In this document: positions 9,475 through 18,235 of the stretch, piece after piece
How the letters are laid out: each line of letters opens with the position of its first letter
Position numbering within the stretch: the stretch's first letter is position 1
Assembly (NCBI GenBank): GCA_016182655.1
Contig: JACPGB010000024.1
Location: 156,549-220,548 of the forward strand
Direction: 5' to 3'
Source: Deltaproteobacteria bacterium
GTDB lineage: Bacteria; Desulfobacterota; GWC2-55-46
Length of the DNA: 64,000 bases
The notes under the pieces: generated by a model
What the model was told of the DNA's origin: nothing
Database searches by the model: none
Seen by the model: only the letters and a program-made list of their open reading frames with translations
Translations under genes and position numbers: made by a program

Positions 9475-11181
9475 CTACCTGGGCCCTTTCGCGACCCTTG
9501 AAACCGCCGCCTTCCGCGCTATCTGAAGGTTCCTTAACAAGATATTGTCGTCCGGCACGGCCAAAAGCGCCGCCTCGAAGCTCTTTACGGCATCATCCGA
9601 GCGTCCAAGGGTCATCTGGAAGGCCCCAAGGTCGTTATAGACCGCCTTCAAGTCGTTCTTCGCCTTGAAGACCTTCAACGCCTCGTTGTAATGGAAGAGA
9701 GCGCCCTCTATTGATCCGGTATCGGCCTTCCCGTCTTTAACGCCATTAAGCCTTAACGCAGTGGCGATCGTAAAGTGCGCGCGGCCGAGTATCCTCGCAT
9801 CTTGTGCGGGTCTTAAGGAGTTTATCTCAACGGACCTCCCTGCAATATCCGCGGCCTCGTCGTACGCCTTTCTCTCAAGCAGAAGGCCGGCGAGCTCGTT
9901 CATGGCGTAATAATTGGCCGGGTCCTGCTCTATGGCGCTCCTCCAGAGGGTGCCGTCGTCGCGCCACTCGGGTATCCTTGTGACGACAACAAACGCATAT
10001 ACGGCAACTACGGTTGTCGCGAGAAGCGCAAACGCGGACCATGCCCGCCTCATTGCCGCCTTTCCGAGCAAACGGTCGGAGAGATAGAGGAGAGAGAGAG
10101 CAAAACCAACGACAGGGAGATACATGTATCTTTCTGCGAAAGGGTTTCTGCCGATCCCCGGTATGTACATGACAGGCAGGAGCGGCGCGACCATTAGTGT
10201 GAGACTGAAGAACATGCGTTTGTCCGACCTGAAGGTCTTCACGAATATGAAGGCCATTGCCGCCAGGACAGCGACGGACACAAGGAGCCTCAAGTCGTTC
10301 AGGCCGAAGACCGGCGCGAAGACATGAAAGACGGTAAGGTCCGAAGGTATGACGAGAAATCTCATGTACCCCGCCATAAGCAACGGGACATTAAGAAGCA
10401 CTTGATAAGCGTTGAGGTACGCGTGTTTCGACTGGCCCGGTGCCATGCCGCCGAGCGAATAGGCCCTTAGGAGCAGATAGATCACAATCGCAACCGCGAA
10501 TGGGCCGTACCTGACGAGCGCCCCTGCCCTGTTTGATACTCCCCTCTCGCCGCACCTGTCGTACGCCCATATCACTACGGGAAGCGCCAGCGCAGTCTCC
10601 TTGGAGAGGAGGGCGACAAAAAAGAACGCCGCGGAGAGCAAGGGCGCGCGCGCTTTGTCCGTGCCGATGAAAGCCAGAAACGACAGCAGGAAGAAGAGCG
10701 TGTAGAGAAGCTCGGTGACGCACGCGACCCACGAGACCGCCTCTGCGCCGGCCGGGTGAAGGACGAATATCGTTGCGGCGAAAAACGGCAGGTACGCCGC
10801 GTAAGGGCGTGAGGCCGCGCCGGGGGCCCTTGATAACAGCAATGACGCCGTTATGAAAACGAGGGCGGAGTTCAACGCGTGCAGGATGACGTTCAGCGCG
10901 TGATATGCCGCGGGGTCGAGCCCGAAGAAGCGATAGACGGAGATGTAGGCGACATGTATTAGCGGCCTGTAGGAGTTATAGGCGATGGACCCGCCATGCC
11001 CCTCGAAGTCCCATACGGACGAGAAAAATATTTTTTTAATGCTTGACGGGTCGGTTATCCAGCGGTTCTGAAGCAATTGAAAATTGTCGTCAAAGACAAA
11101 ACCGTTCGACAGGGTGCCGCTGTATGCGAGGATGGATATTAAAAGAACGGCGAGCAGCAGGTGAATATTACGTTTAACCAT
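9475..11181 (-). CDS. multi-pass membrane protein with C-terminal TPRs (TMTC-like)
   Basis: I choose ATG 11181 (MVKRNIHLLLAVLLISILAY), which places the first membrane helix at the N-terminus; an in-frame ATG at 11289 would add an odd 36-residue leader. The first luminal loop has FVFDDNFQLLQNRW and SYRPL, the signature seen in TMTC/ArnT-like glycosyltransferases that use polyprenyl-phosphate sugars. About ten membrane helices follow. Around three tetratricopeptide repeats (about residues 420-550, for example YNEALKVFKAKNDLKAVYND) form the C-terminus. A periplasmic protein glycosyltransferase is plausible given the neighbouring glycan operon, but family members are rarely characterised. Confidence 0.65.
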   Translation of the reverse strand: MVKRNIHLLLAVLLISILAYSGTLSNGFVFDDNFQLLQNRWITDPSSIKKIFFSSVWDFEGHGGSIAYNSYRPLIHVAYISVYRFFGLDPAAYHALNVILHALNSALVFITASLLLSRAPGAASRPYAAYLPFFAATIFVLHPAGAEAVSWVACVTELLYTLFFLLSFLAFIGTDKARAPLLSAAFFFVALLSKETALALPVVIWAYDRCGERGVSNRAGALVRYGPFAVAIVIYLLLRAYSLGGMAPGQSKHAYLNAYQVLLNVPLLMAGYMRFLVIPSDLTVFHVFAPVFGLNDLRLLVSVAVLAAMAFIFVKTFRSDKRMFFSLTLMVAPLLPVMYIPGIGRNPFAERYMYLPVVGFALSLLYLSDRLLGKAAMRRAWSAFALLATTVVAVYAFVVVTRIPEWRDDGTLWRSAIEQDPANYYAMNELAGLLLERKAYDEAADIAGRSVEINSLRPAQDARILGRAHFTIATALRLNGVKDGKADTGSIEGALFHYNEALKVFKAKNDLKAVYNDLGAFQMTLGRSDDAVKSFEAALLAVPDDNILLRNLQIARKAAVSRVAKGPR

Positions 11182-11373
11182 TTTCGGCAATATTACCAGA
11201 AAATGTTTTTTTGTAAATATTAAATCACATAAGACAACAAATATTTTATTTTCAGGCAAGTCTTGCCGGGAAAACGACGGCCCATGCAAACTATCCGAAT
11301 ATTCAGGCGATTGCCTTTACTTTAAAGACGATTGACAGCACCCTTGAACATCCCTCGGGCGTTTGGACCTGAA

Positions 11374-11399
11374 ACAAAAAAGGCGCGATAAGCGCCTTT
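11374..11399 (-). terminator. rho-independent terminator of the liv operon
   Basis: Read on the minus strand this is an AAAGGCGCT / GCGCCTTTT stem around a short loop, followed by a run of T. It lies 40 bases beyond the livF stop and on the right strand to end the liv transcript. Confidence 0.7.
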
Positions 11400-11437
11400 G
11401 CAAAGCCCACGTCACAACCCGGGCAGTCTGCAATCTC

Positions 11438-12166
11438 CTAATTCCCCGGTTTCCCCATGAATACCCGCTCCAGTATGCCGCTGGTCCTGAGGCCTTCGGC
11501 CGTCTCTTCTGCCACGACCTTCCCCTTGTCGAGCACATAGGCGCGGTCGACGATCCCCAAGAGGGATTTCAGGTTGTGCTCGACGACCATGACGGAGGTC
11601 CCCTGGGACTCGTTAATCTCCTTGATTTTCGCGAAGACCTCCTTGATTATCTTCGGAGACAAGCCGAGCGAAGGCTCGTCCAGAAGGAGCGCCCTCGGCC
11701 CGGCCACAAGCCCCCTCGCTATCGCGAGCATCTGTTGCTCTCCGCCTGAAAGGGCCCTTGCCTTTAGCTTCCTCTTTTTTTTGAGCGCCGGGAAGAACGC
11801 GAGGGCCTCTTCCACCCTCCGGCCGGTCTCCACGCGGTCCTTCATAAAATAGCCGCCTATTTCCAGATTTTCTTCTATCGAGAGGTGCGTAAAGACGCGT
11901 CTCCCCTGCGGCACGAGGACGACACCACGGCGGACCATCTCGTGGACGACCGGCGTAAACGGCTTGCCGTCGAGCAGGACCTGGCCTGAATCGAGCGGGG
12001 CGAGCCCGAAGGCCGCCTTAAGGACCGTCGATTTGCCCGCGCCGTTCGGCCCCATGAGCGCGACTATCTCGCCTCTGCGCACGGAGACGTCGACCTTGTC
12101 GAGCGCCTTTACGCCGCCGTAGTGGACTGAAACGCCCTTAAGATGCAGGAGGTCTTCTTTTTTCAT
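11438..12166 (-). CDS. livF: branched-chain amino-acid ABC transporter ATPase LivF
   Basis: A 242-residue ABC ATPase with Walker A GPNGAGKST near residue 40, the LivF-type signature ALSGGEQQMLAIARGL, Walker B LLLDEPSLGLSPKI and the switch His in VEHNL. The family pairs with LivG to drive uptake of leucine, isoleucine and valine (or urea and other amides) through LivH/LivM. The start lies six bases after the livG stop. Downstream is a terminator. Because the permease genes upstream are broken (see livM), this ATPase may no longer have its own channel here. Confidence 0.9.
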   Translation of the reverse strand: MKKEDLLHLKGVSVHYGGVKALDKVDVSVRRGEIVALMGPNGAGKSTVLKAAFGLAPLDSGQVLLDGKPFTPVVHEMVRRGVVLVPQGRRVFTHLSIEENLEIGGYFMKDRVETGRRVEEALAFFPALKKKRKLKARALSGGEQQMLAIARGLVAGPRALLLDEPSLGLSPKIIKEVFAKIKEINESQGTSVMVVEHNLKSLLGIVDRAYVLDKGKVVAEETAEGLRTSGILERVFMGKPGN

Positions 12167-12172
12167 TATGCG

Positions 12173-12928
12173 CTACTCGCCAAGATAGGCCTCTATTACA
12201 TCCTTCCGCTCAAGGACCTCTTCAGGGCTCCCTTCGGCGAGGAACCTGCCGCTGTCCATCACTATCACATGGTCGGAGAGCTCCCTTATGAGGTCCATGT
12301 TGTGCTCTATGAGGATGATGGTCCTGCCCTCGTCCCGGAGCGCCGTTATGATGTTGGATACCGTCTTCACCATCTTCGGGAAGAGCCCCGCGAACGGCTC
12401 GTCGAGGAGGATCATATCCCCCTGCCTCCCGGCGCATAGCGCGAGCACCCTCGCGATCTCCAAAAGTTTCCTCTGCCCGTAGGACAGCCCTCCGGCGAGC
12501 TCGTCCCTTTTTTCCCAGAGCCCGACTTTTTTTAACGCCTCTTCGGCCTGTTTCACATGAAGTGCGCCGTGCCTCTCGAAGAGCGCGCCGAAGACGGACC
12601 GCTCGGTAAGGACGACGAGGACGTTATCGAGGACCGGCATCTGCTCGAAGAGCCTCACCTGCTGAAAGGTCCGCGTCATGCCGTACGAAGGCATGTCAAA
12701 GGGCCTTATGCGCTTGAGCGCGACCGAGTGGAGTACGACGCACCCGCCGTCGATGGAGGCGAGCCCGCTTAAGACATTCGTAAGTGTGGTCTTCCCCGAG
12801 CCGTTCGGCCCGATGACGCTCGTCACCTTGCCCTTGGCAATCGAAATAGAAAGGTCGTCCACCGCACGCACGCCGTCGAAATGCTTTACGAGGTTCCTTG
12901 TCTTGAGTATGGCGTCGGTCTTTGTCAC
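12173..12928 (-). CDS. livG: branched-chain amino-acid ABC transporter ATPase LivG
   Basis: A 251-residue ABC ATPase with Walker A GPNGSGKTT, a Q-loop near MTRFFQQ-like TRTFQQVRLF, signature LSYGQRKLLEIARVL and Walker B ILLDEPFAGLFP. The spacing and the RTFQ and LFP features are those of LivG. Its start overlaps the livM stop (ATGA). Together with livF it would form the energising dimer of a branched-chain amino-acid importer. The ORF itself is intact; only the upstream permease gene is damaged. Confidence 0.9.
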   Translation of the reverse strand: MTKTDAILKTRNLVKHFDGVRAVDDLSISIAKGKVTSVIGPNGSGKTTLTNVLSGLASIDGGCVVLHSVALKRIRPFDMPSYGMTRTFQQVRLFEQMPVLDNVLVVLTERSVFGALFERHGALHVKQAEEALKKVGLWEKRDELAGGLSYGQRKLLEIARVLALCAGRQGDMILLDEPFAGLFPKMVKTVSNIITALRDEGRTIILIEHNMDLIRELSDHVIVMDSGRFLAEGSPEEVLERKDVIEAYLGE

Positions 12929-13416
12929 AGCTTGAACTCCCCGAAAAGCCCCTGCGGCCGGTAAAGCATGAGGACGATGAGGAAGAGCCCGTAGACGACG
13001 TGGCGCATCTGCGCGGCGATTCCCTGCGGGAAACCCGCGAACCTGAGCGCCTCGGGGAGAAGGACGAGGACGAGCGCGCCTACGACCGACCCCTTTAGGG
13101 AAGAGAGCCCGCCGAAGATGATTATCGCGAGTATGAAGACCGACTCCATCACCGTGAAGCTCGACGGATCGACGAAGTTTATGTAGGAAGCTACAAGCGA
13201 CCCCGCGACAGCCGCCATGCCTGCGGATATGACGAATATGGCGAGCTTGAAATAGACGGTGTTGTACCCGAAGACCTGTATGGCCTTCTCGTCCTCGCGA
13301 ATGGACTTAAGGACCCTGCCGAACGACGAGCGCGCTACGAACCTGGCGGCAAGGAACGAGAGAGCGAGGAAGAAGGCGGCGAGCGCGAGAAAAAATATGC
13401 CGGAGGAGAACTCCAT
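12925..13416 (-). pseudogene. livM: livM, 3' half only (truncated permease)
   Basis: The 163 readable residues match only the C-terminal half of LivM permeases: GRVLKSIREDEKAIQVFGYN, the EAA-like coupling loop region, then helices ending MLYRPQGLFGEF. A full LivM is about 300 residues or more with N-terminal helices, and those are absent. Immediately upstream the sequence turns into integrase coding DNA in another frame. The ATG at 13416 is an internal Met and not a natural start. livH and the binding-protein gene, normally upstream, are also missing from the window. The gene is either broken by a deletion or misassembled. Confidence 0.8.
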
Positions 13417-14243
13417 TCCGCTTTCTTGCAGGCCGAGGAAAAAGACCGCTTCAGGTCCCTGAACCTCCTGCCAGCCTTGTCCGTGAAAACATAGGGGCTG
13501 TTGATGTGCCGCACAAGGCCCTGGAACACGCCCTTCAAGATCTGGTTGATGGGAACCTCGCGCCGCTCGCCGTTCTTGGTCCTGTCGAGGAGTATGAACC
13601 CGTGCTTCAGGTCAACATGCTTTCCCCATTCGAGGGAAAGTATCTCCTCTCTCCTCATGCCGGTGTTAAGCGCGGTTATCACGATAGGCTTCAAGTGCGG
13701 TTCGCAGGCGTTTATTAGGGCCTGCCCTTCCACCCTTGAAAGGAACCGTAAGCGCCTGTTGTTCTCCGGCAGCAGCTTGACCCGGCGCACGCGCTTCAAG
13801 ACCTCCTCTTCAACCAGCTCCCATTCAACGGCCTTGGTGAACATCGCCTTCAGCGTCTGTAGGTACCTGTTCGCCGTCGAGATGGTCCTGCCGGAATCGG
13901 TAAAGCCGCGGTAGTAGAGCTCAACCGTTCGCGTCGTGAAATCCTTGAGCTCAAGCCTCCCGAACGCCTCAATGAGATACTTGACATGAGTTTTCTTGTC
14001 TTTGTAGGCCCGCTGCCATTCTGCCCACTTCAGGACCTGGTTCGCGAGATCACAAAAAGGCGTCTTCCCGTCGATCTTAGCTGGCGCGCCGAGCTGTTTT
14101 TCCTCCAACTCGATTAACCGGCTTGCGTGCTTTCGTTGAGCGAGTTTTTTGTTATCCGTGCCGGTGGATTCGTAAATCCGTCGGCCTTCGACCCTGAAGG
14201 ACATCCACCAGTGCGGCGAGTCCTTTCGTTTGTAGAGGCCCAT
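13335..14243 (-). pseudogene. int: tyrosine recombinase/integrase, 3' end lost
   Basis: Start ATG 14243 follows an ideal AAAGGAGGT. Residues 1-276 match phage-type tyrosine integrases: an N-terminal strand region, a SAM-like core-binding domain, and a catalytic domain with the first Arg in LNTGMRREEILSL (Arg197/198) and the Lys in RTKNGERREVP. After SFSSACKKA (about residue 275) similarity stops, and the remaining 26 residues are an out-of-frame reading of livM. The HxxR box, the His/Trp and the nucleophile Tyr are all missing, so the product should be inactive. It would have excised or integrated the island to its right. The excisionase-like gene lies 4 bp upstream. Confidence 0.85.
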
Positions 14244-14247
14244 TTGC

Positions 14248-14457
14248 CTATACCTCCTTTCCGGGCCTTCTACCTGCACGGCCAATATTATACACCCTTT
14301 TCTGGTCCTTTAGCCAGTCGAGGATCTCCTTCTCGTCAAACCGCAGAAGGCCGTTTATCTTGAAACACGGGATCTGCCCGAGCTCCGCCCACTGGTAGAC
14401 GGTCGATGGCTTTGCCTGGATAAGTGCGCAGATTTCTTTAACACTGAGCAGTTTCAT
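14248..14457 (-). CDS. AlpA/Xis-like helix-turn-helix excisionase
   Basis: A 69-residue protein from ATG 14457, behind an AAGGA site. MKLLSVKEICALIQAKPSTV is followed by YQWAELGQIPCFKINGLLRF and EKEILDWL, the MerR-like winged helix of the AlpA/HTH_17 family used as excisionase or element regulator. It precedes and is close-coupled to the integrase gene, the usual arrangement for directionality factors of tRNA-integrated islands. It appears intact although the integrase is truncated. Confidence 0.8.
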   Translation of the reverse strand: MKLLSVKEICALIQAKPSTVYQWAELGQIPCFKINGLLRFDEKEILDWLKDQKRVYNIGRAGRRPGKEV

Positions 14458-14677
14458 TCCTTGCGGCTCGCTCCTTTTAGAATTTGGAGCGCTGTAGCTC
14501 CATACCTGTGTATTACTTTCAGGATAGGAATTAAGTGTTAGGCGGGGTCGCATCGGGAAAGGCTGCCTTGATGGGGACGGGGGCTATTAAGATAGATTTA
14601 CTTAACTAATAATTTATGATAATGAACATAAATAGGATAAGCATAATAAAATTTATGGAATAATCAGAAAAGAACTC

Positions 14678-15268
14678 ATGAAAACAAAACCGCGCATATT
14701 TATTATAGAATCCCTCCGTTTTTCTGACGAAAAAAAAGATTTATTTGAGGGGAAGATATTATCCCAGATTCTCAAAATTAGCCGCTCTGAAGCAGAGTAC
14801 GTATACATTCGTACCAAGAAGGAACTTGAGAAAGTAATTGACAATTTTGGAGATAGTGGCTACCGATACCTTCATTTTTCCTGTCATGGCAATAGTAGAG
14901 GCATAGGTCTTACTTTAGACGATCTTTCTTTTGAGGAACTCGGAGAAATACTCGCACCATGCCTTGATAAGCGGAGAGTGTTTTTCTCTTCATGCAAGGT
15001 AATGAATGAAAAACTAGCCGAGGTCCTCCTCAAAGGCACTGGTTGTTACTCGGTGATTGGTCCATCCGAGTCTATTAACTTTGATCGAGCAGCGATTTAC
15101 TGGGCATCTTTCTATCATCTAATGCTTCGTGATGAAGCCGTATCGATGAAACGGGAAAAATTGAAAGAACACACGGCCACGTTGCAAAAATTATTCAGTA
15201 TACACATGCGATATTTTTCTACATCCAAGAGTGCAAAAAATGGTTTTAAGGAAGTTCTTTTGAGCTAA
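14678..15268 (+). CDS. small stand-alone caspase-like (CHAT-type) protein
   Basis: A 196-residue protein with the clan CD peptidase layout. A hydrophobic strand before the catalytic His gives YLHFSCHG (His70), and a second strand gives RRVFFSSCK (Cys106), followed by GCYSVIGPSESINFDRAA as in CHAT domains. There are no TPR, WD or TIR domains on the chain, so any sensor must be another protein. It is the first gene inside the island, with AT-rich upstream DNA unlike the core. Caspase-like proteases in prokaryotic conflict systems often cleave a partner or host proteins after phage sensing. That role here is inference from context. Confidence 0.6.
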   Translation: MKTKPRIFIIESLRFSDEKKDLFEGKILSQILKISRSEAEYVYIRTKKELEKVIDNFGDSGYRYLHFSCHGNSRGIGLTLDDLSFEELGEILAPCLDKRRVFFSSCKVMNEKLAEVLLKGTGCYSVIGPSESINFDRAAIYWASFYHLMLRDEAVSMKREKLKEHTATLQKLFSIHMRYFSTSKSAKNGFKEVLLS

Positions 15269-15383
15269 CAAATCACTCTTCGCACAAGTAATTTGGCCTC
15301 TATAATATGAACAATTAGTGCAAGCATTCAGTCAAGTCATTCGAGGAATGTTCTGCTGACAAAGCGAGCTTAGGTTAATTTAA

Positions 15384-16292
15384 ATGAATAATTCATATTT
15401 TAGTGATCGTGAGATTGGTCCAAAACCTCGTATAAAAGAGGTTGTCAATATCGAGGCTTGGGGTGGCATTGTCTCAATAATTGGGTCTCTTATTGATAAC
15501 GGGTCCTTTGGTATAGAATTTCCCGCAGTATGTCCGGATGGCCTTGGTATTATCGGAACTGACTTCCAAAAACTTTCGCTTGCTGTCCGCGCAGAGATTC
15601 CAGATTTACCATGGCCAATTCCGCCAATTTCAACTTCAACTTGGCCAAGTACAGAACCAGCAGTTCCATCAACGCTATCAATTTTGGACTTAATTGAATT
15701 CTGTCATAGGAATATCGCTCAACCTGTAAAAGGAAGCCATCATTCTTTTTTTGGTCATTATCATCTTGATTTCAATTACGATGAAGGTCGGACAGACTTT
15801 AGGCAAAAAATTAATCGCATACTGGCTCGGAATGGACTTGTCTATGAGTTGCAAAAAGACGGCCAGATAATCCGATTGGCTCCTCCTATTCTAAGGGAAG
15901 TACTTCAGTCTACGACATTCAATACGGGCGATTCAGAATTGGATGTTATGCTTGAAGCAGCAAGAAAAAAGTTTCTCGCCCCTAGTTTAGAAGTACGTCG
16001 TGAATCGTTAGAAAAACTTTGGGACGCTTGGGAACGCCTCAAAACAATTGTGCCCGGAAAGGATAAAAAAGCTTCAATTAAAACGTTACTTGAAAAAGCG
16101 GCACCCGAGATTAAGTTTCGGCAAATACTTGAATCTGAGGCACATGACCTGACCGAAATAGGAAATAATTTTCAAATTCGTCATAGCGAGACAACAAAGA
16201 TTCCAATAAAAATTAATGAGCATATAGATTACTTATTCCATCGTCTCTTTGCCATGATTCAACTTCTTTTAAAAAACAAGTTAGGGTTATGA
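15384..16292 (+). CDS. AbiJ-like protein of unknown function
   Basis: A 302-residue protein. The start MNNSYFSDREIGPKPRIKEV resembles the N-terminal domain (AbiJ_NTD4-like) shared by abortive-infection proteins. The C-terminal third, with DAWERLKTIVPGKDKKASIK, then EIGNNFQIRHSETTKIPI and HIDYLFHRLFAMIQLLL, resembles an all-helical domain common in restriction- and toxin-associated hypothetical proteins; RHSE could be a HEPN-like R-H pair. Base composition is low GC like its neighbours, a CHAT-type protein and an Mrr nuclease. The family assignment rests on memory of these motifs. A defence role is inferred. Confidence 0.45.
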   Translation: MNNSYFSDREIGPKPRIKEVVNIEAWGGIVSIIGSLIDNGSFGIEFPAVCPDGLGIIGTDFQKLSLAVRAEIPDLPWPIPPISTSTWPSTEPAVPSTLSILDLIEFCHRNIAQPVKGSHHSFFGHYHLDFNYDEGRTDFRQKINRILARNGLVYELQKDGQIIRLAPPILREVLQSTTFNTGDSELDVMLEAARKKFLAPSLEVRRESLEKLWDAWERLKTIVPGKDKKASIKTLLEKAAPEIKFRQILESEAHDLTEIGNNFQIRHSETTKIPIKINEHIDYLFHRLFAMIQLLLKNKLGL

Positions 16293-16390
16293 TGTTTTAA
16301 GTTCATGACAGCTTGTCCTTTTTCTCGAACAGGTCTTCAAAACTGCGTTTTTTACTAGAATTGATAAATACAGAGGAAGGACGATACAGA

Positions 16391-17260
16391 ATGAAAAAAA
16401 AGAGAAGCTCTCAAGCGGAATTTGTAAAGTGGTTTGGACCTCTTTTAGATGCCTTAAGAGAGCTTGGCGGCTCAGGAAGACCAAAAGAGGTTTCTTCTAA
16501 AATTGCCGAAAACTTGAAGCTTCCGAATAAGATTCTTGAAGAATCTATATCGTCGGGTGCCCTAAAATTTCACAATCAGGTGCAATGGGCAAGGCAATAT
16601 CTTGTTTGGGAAGGACTCCTCGATTCCTCCAAGCATGGAATCTGGGCATTGACGCAAAAAGGAAGTCAAACACGTTTAACTGAAAAAGAATCACGCGACA
16701 TTTTCCTTAAGTGGGTTGATATTCATCAAAAAGCACGCAAGAACAAGACAAAAGCTGATATCGTAGAAGAACAAGAGGGGACAGAACCAGATACTTTTGA
16801 AACAGCGTACAGTCCAAATTTGTTGGAAATTTTGCAAAAACTAACTCCGAAAGGATTTGAGCAAGTCTGTAAACGCCTTCTCAGAGAATCAGGTTTTGAA
16901 AAAGTTGAGGTAATAGGAAATCCCCACGATGGGGGAATTGACGGATTTGGAACTTTGGAAATCAACCCGTTCGTTAGCTTCAAGGTTTTATTCCAATGCA
17001 AACGATATCAAGGCACTGTTTCAAGAGCACAGGTTGGTGATTTTAGAAACGCGATGATCGGCCGCGCTGAAAAAGGAATTATTATGACAACAGGAACATT
17101 TTCTGCAGACGCTCTTAAAGAGGCAAACCGAGAAGGTGCACCTAAGATTGAGCTTGTAGATGGAGAAAAGCTTGTTGAAATGTTTAAAAAAGTCGAACTT
17201 GGAATGAAGCAAAAAATTGTTTATGAAGTTGATTTGTCCTTCTTCGAACAATTTATGTAA
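16391..17260 (+). CDS. mrr: Mrr-type restriction endonuclease
   Basis: From ATG 16391 (GGAAGGA upstream at 16376; an earlier in-frame start at 16313 lacks a good site) the product is 289 residues. The N-terminal Mrr_N winged helix ends in GLLDSSKHGIWALTQKG. The C-terminal PD-(D/E)xK domain has LTPKGFEQVCKRLLRESGF, then GNPHDGGIDGFG with the metal Asp, and FQCKRY with Q-x-K. Mrr enzymes cut methylated foreign DNA. The C-terminal tail (QKIVYEVDLSFFEQF) is typical of the family. A terminator follows. The gene is intact and probably active. Confidence 0.85.
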   Translation: MKKKRSSQAEFVKWFGPLLDALRELGGSGRPKEVSSKIAENLKLPNKILEESISSGALKFHNQVQWARQYLVWEGLLDSSKHGIWALTQKGSQTRLTEKESRDIFLKWVDIHQKARKNKTKADIVEEQEGTEPDTFETAYSPNLLEILQKLTPKGFEQVCKRLLRESGFEKVEVIGNPHDGGIDGFGTLEINPFVSFKVLFQCKRYQGTVSRAQVGDFRNAMIGRAEKGIIMTTGTFSADALKEANREGAPKIELVDGEKLVEMFKKVELGMKQKIVYEVDLSFFEQFM

Positions 17261-17270
17261 AAGTGAAACT

Positions 17271-17296
17271 CCGCCGATAGAAGTCGGCGGTTTCTT
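17271..17296 (+). terminator. terminator after mrr
   Basis: CCGCCGA, a six-base loop, then TCGGCGG and a T-rich stretch, ten bases after the mrr stop. A second hairpin (about 17341-17360, AGGC/GCCT) follows without a T run. Confidence 0.65.
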
Positions 17297-17473
17297 CAGT
17301 TACAAGCCTTCGTCTTGGGTCCTTCGGACAGCCGCTCCATCACTAGGCAGGAGCCTGGTGTTTTATGTGGCCAAATAAAGGAACTTTAATATCTCGCCTT
17401 GCAACCGCCTGCTTGTCTTTTACTCCCAAAAATCTCAAATTTTCAAACAAAAAACACAATATATTCATGGCTT

Positions 17474-17487
17474 TTCAAAAATTTGAA
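17474..17487. promoter_or_regulatory. 14-bp palindrome in the promoter of the HTH gene
   Basis: TTCAAAAATTTGAA is a perfect palindrome 46 bases before the ATG of the HTH protein, in an AT-rich stretch that also holds TATATAAG (about 17501-17508). It could be an autoregulatory operator. No binding evidence is visible beyond symmetry and position. Confidence 0.35.
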
Positions 17488-17533
17488 TAAAAAAAGTAAT
17501 ATATAAGGAGGGATCAGAGCAAAGGAGGTTTTC

Positions 17534-18235
17534 ATGGAAGAACGCACAGTAATGGATACCGGGGAGAAGCCCGGCCAGGGCCTGGATGGGGCTAATAAAA
17601 CATCTATCACAGACAATTCAAATATGAGCCCTGCCCCCTCTGAGGCTCGGGCGACAAATAAGCCGCCAACATTCAGGAGGGAACTACTCAATAAATTACT
17701 CGACAGGAAGGTCATGTATGAGGACATCCGGACTTACAGGCTGTCGGATCTGGATATAGAATACCTTTTTCTATGTGATAGCGTTAGCAAGCGCGAGTAT
17801 CTCAAATTGATGAAAGTGGTCGGGTTTTCAAGGAGAACGGCCTATAGGAAGTGGTGGAAAGGGAGCTTTAGGAATTTTGACTACAAGCCCTTCGAGGACA
17901 TAAGGTCGAAGATGATATGGATTGGCGCCGATGCCGAGGCCAAGAGGGTGAAAGAATGGCTTGATACGAAGCGTGCTGTTAGCATACCCGCACGAGAAAT
18001 TTTTCGCTCCATAAAAGATTATGTAGTCGAACTTCTGGGCAGAGTGCGCGCCGATCTCTACAATAAGAAGACCCTTCGCACCAAGGAGGTCGCTAAAGTG
18101 CTTGGCATAAGCACTCGGCATGTACGCCGGCTAACGCAAAAAGGGAAACTGAGAAAAGAAGGGCGGGGCGTGTTCTCAAAAGAGCATATTGCCGAGTGGA
18201 AGCAAAACCAATGTCCGCCTGACGAGCCAAATTGA
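17534..18235 (+). CDS. MerR/Xis-type HTH protein of an unknown module
   Basis: A 233-residue protein behind a strong AAAGGAGG. Residues 1-60 are low-complexity and polar. The middle has a possible first HTH (YLKLMKVVGFSRRTAYRKWW). The C-terminus has a MerR/excisionase-like fold: TLRTKEVAKVLGISTRHVRR then LTQKGKLRKEGRGVFSKEHI. The last codons (CPPDEPN, stop) lie inside the first copy of the hairpin-array unit that continues downstream. Array and gene are therefore physically joined, and the array may be the binding target or the 3' UTR of this gene. I do not recognise the family. Confidence 0.6.
   Translation: MEERTVMDTGEKPGQGLDGANKTSITDNSNMSPAPSEARATNKPPTFRRELLNKLLDRKVMYEDIRTYRLSDLDIEYLFLCDSVSKREYLKLMKVVGFSRRTAYRKWWKGSFRNFDYKPFEDIRSKMIWIGADAEAKRVKEWLDTKRAVSIPAREIFRSIKDYVVELLGRVRADLYNKKTLRTKEVAKVLGISTRHVRRLTQKGKLRKEGRGVFSKEHIAEWKQNQCPPDEPN

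Noticed and set aside
13259-13462. Plus-strand frame across the integrase/livM join
   Set aside because: Antisense to both fragments, no RBS, no similarity.
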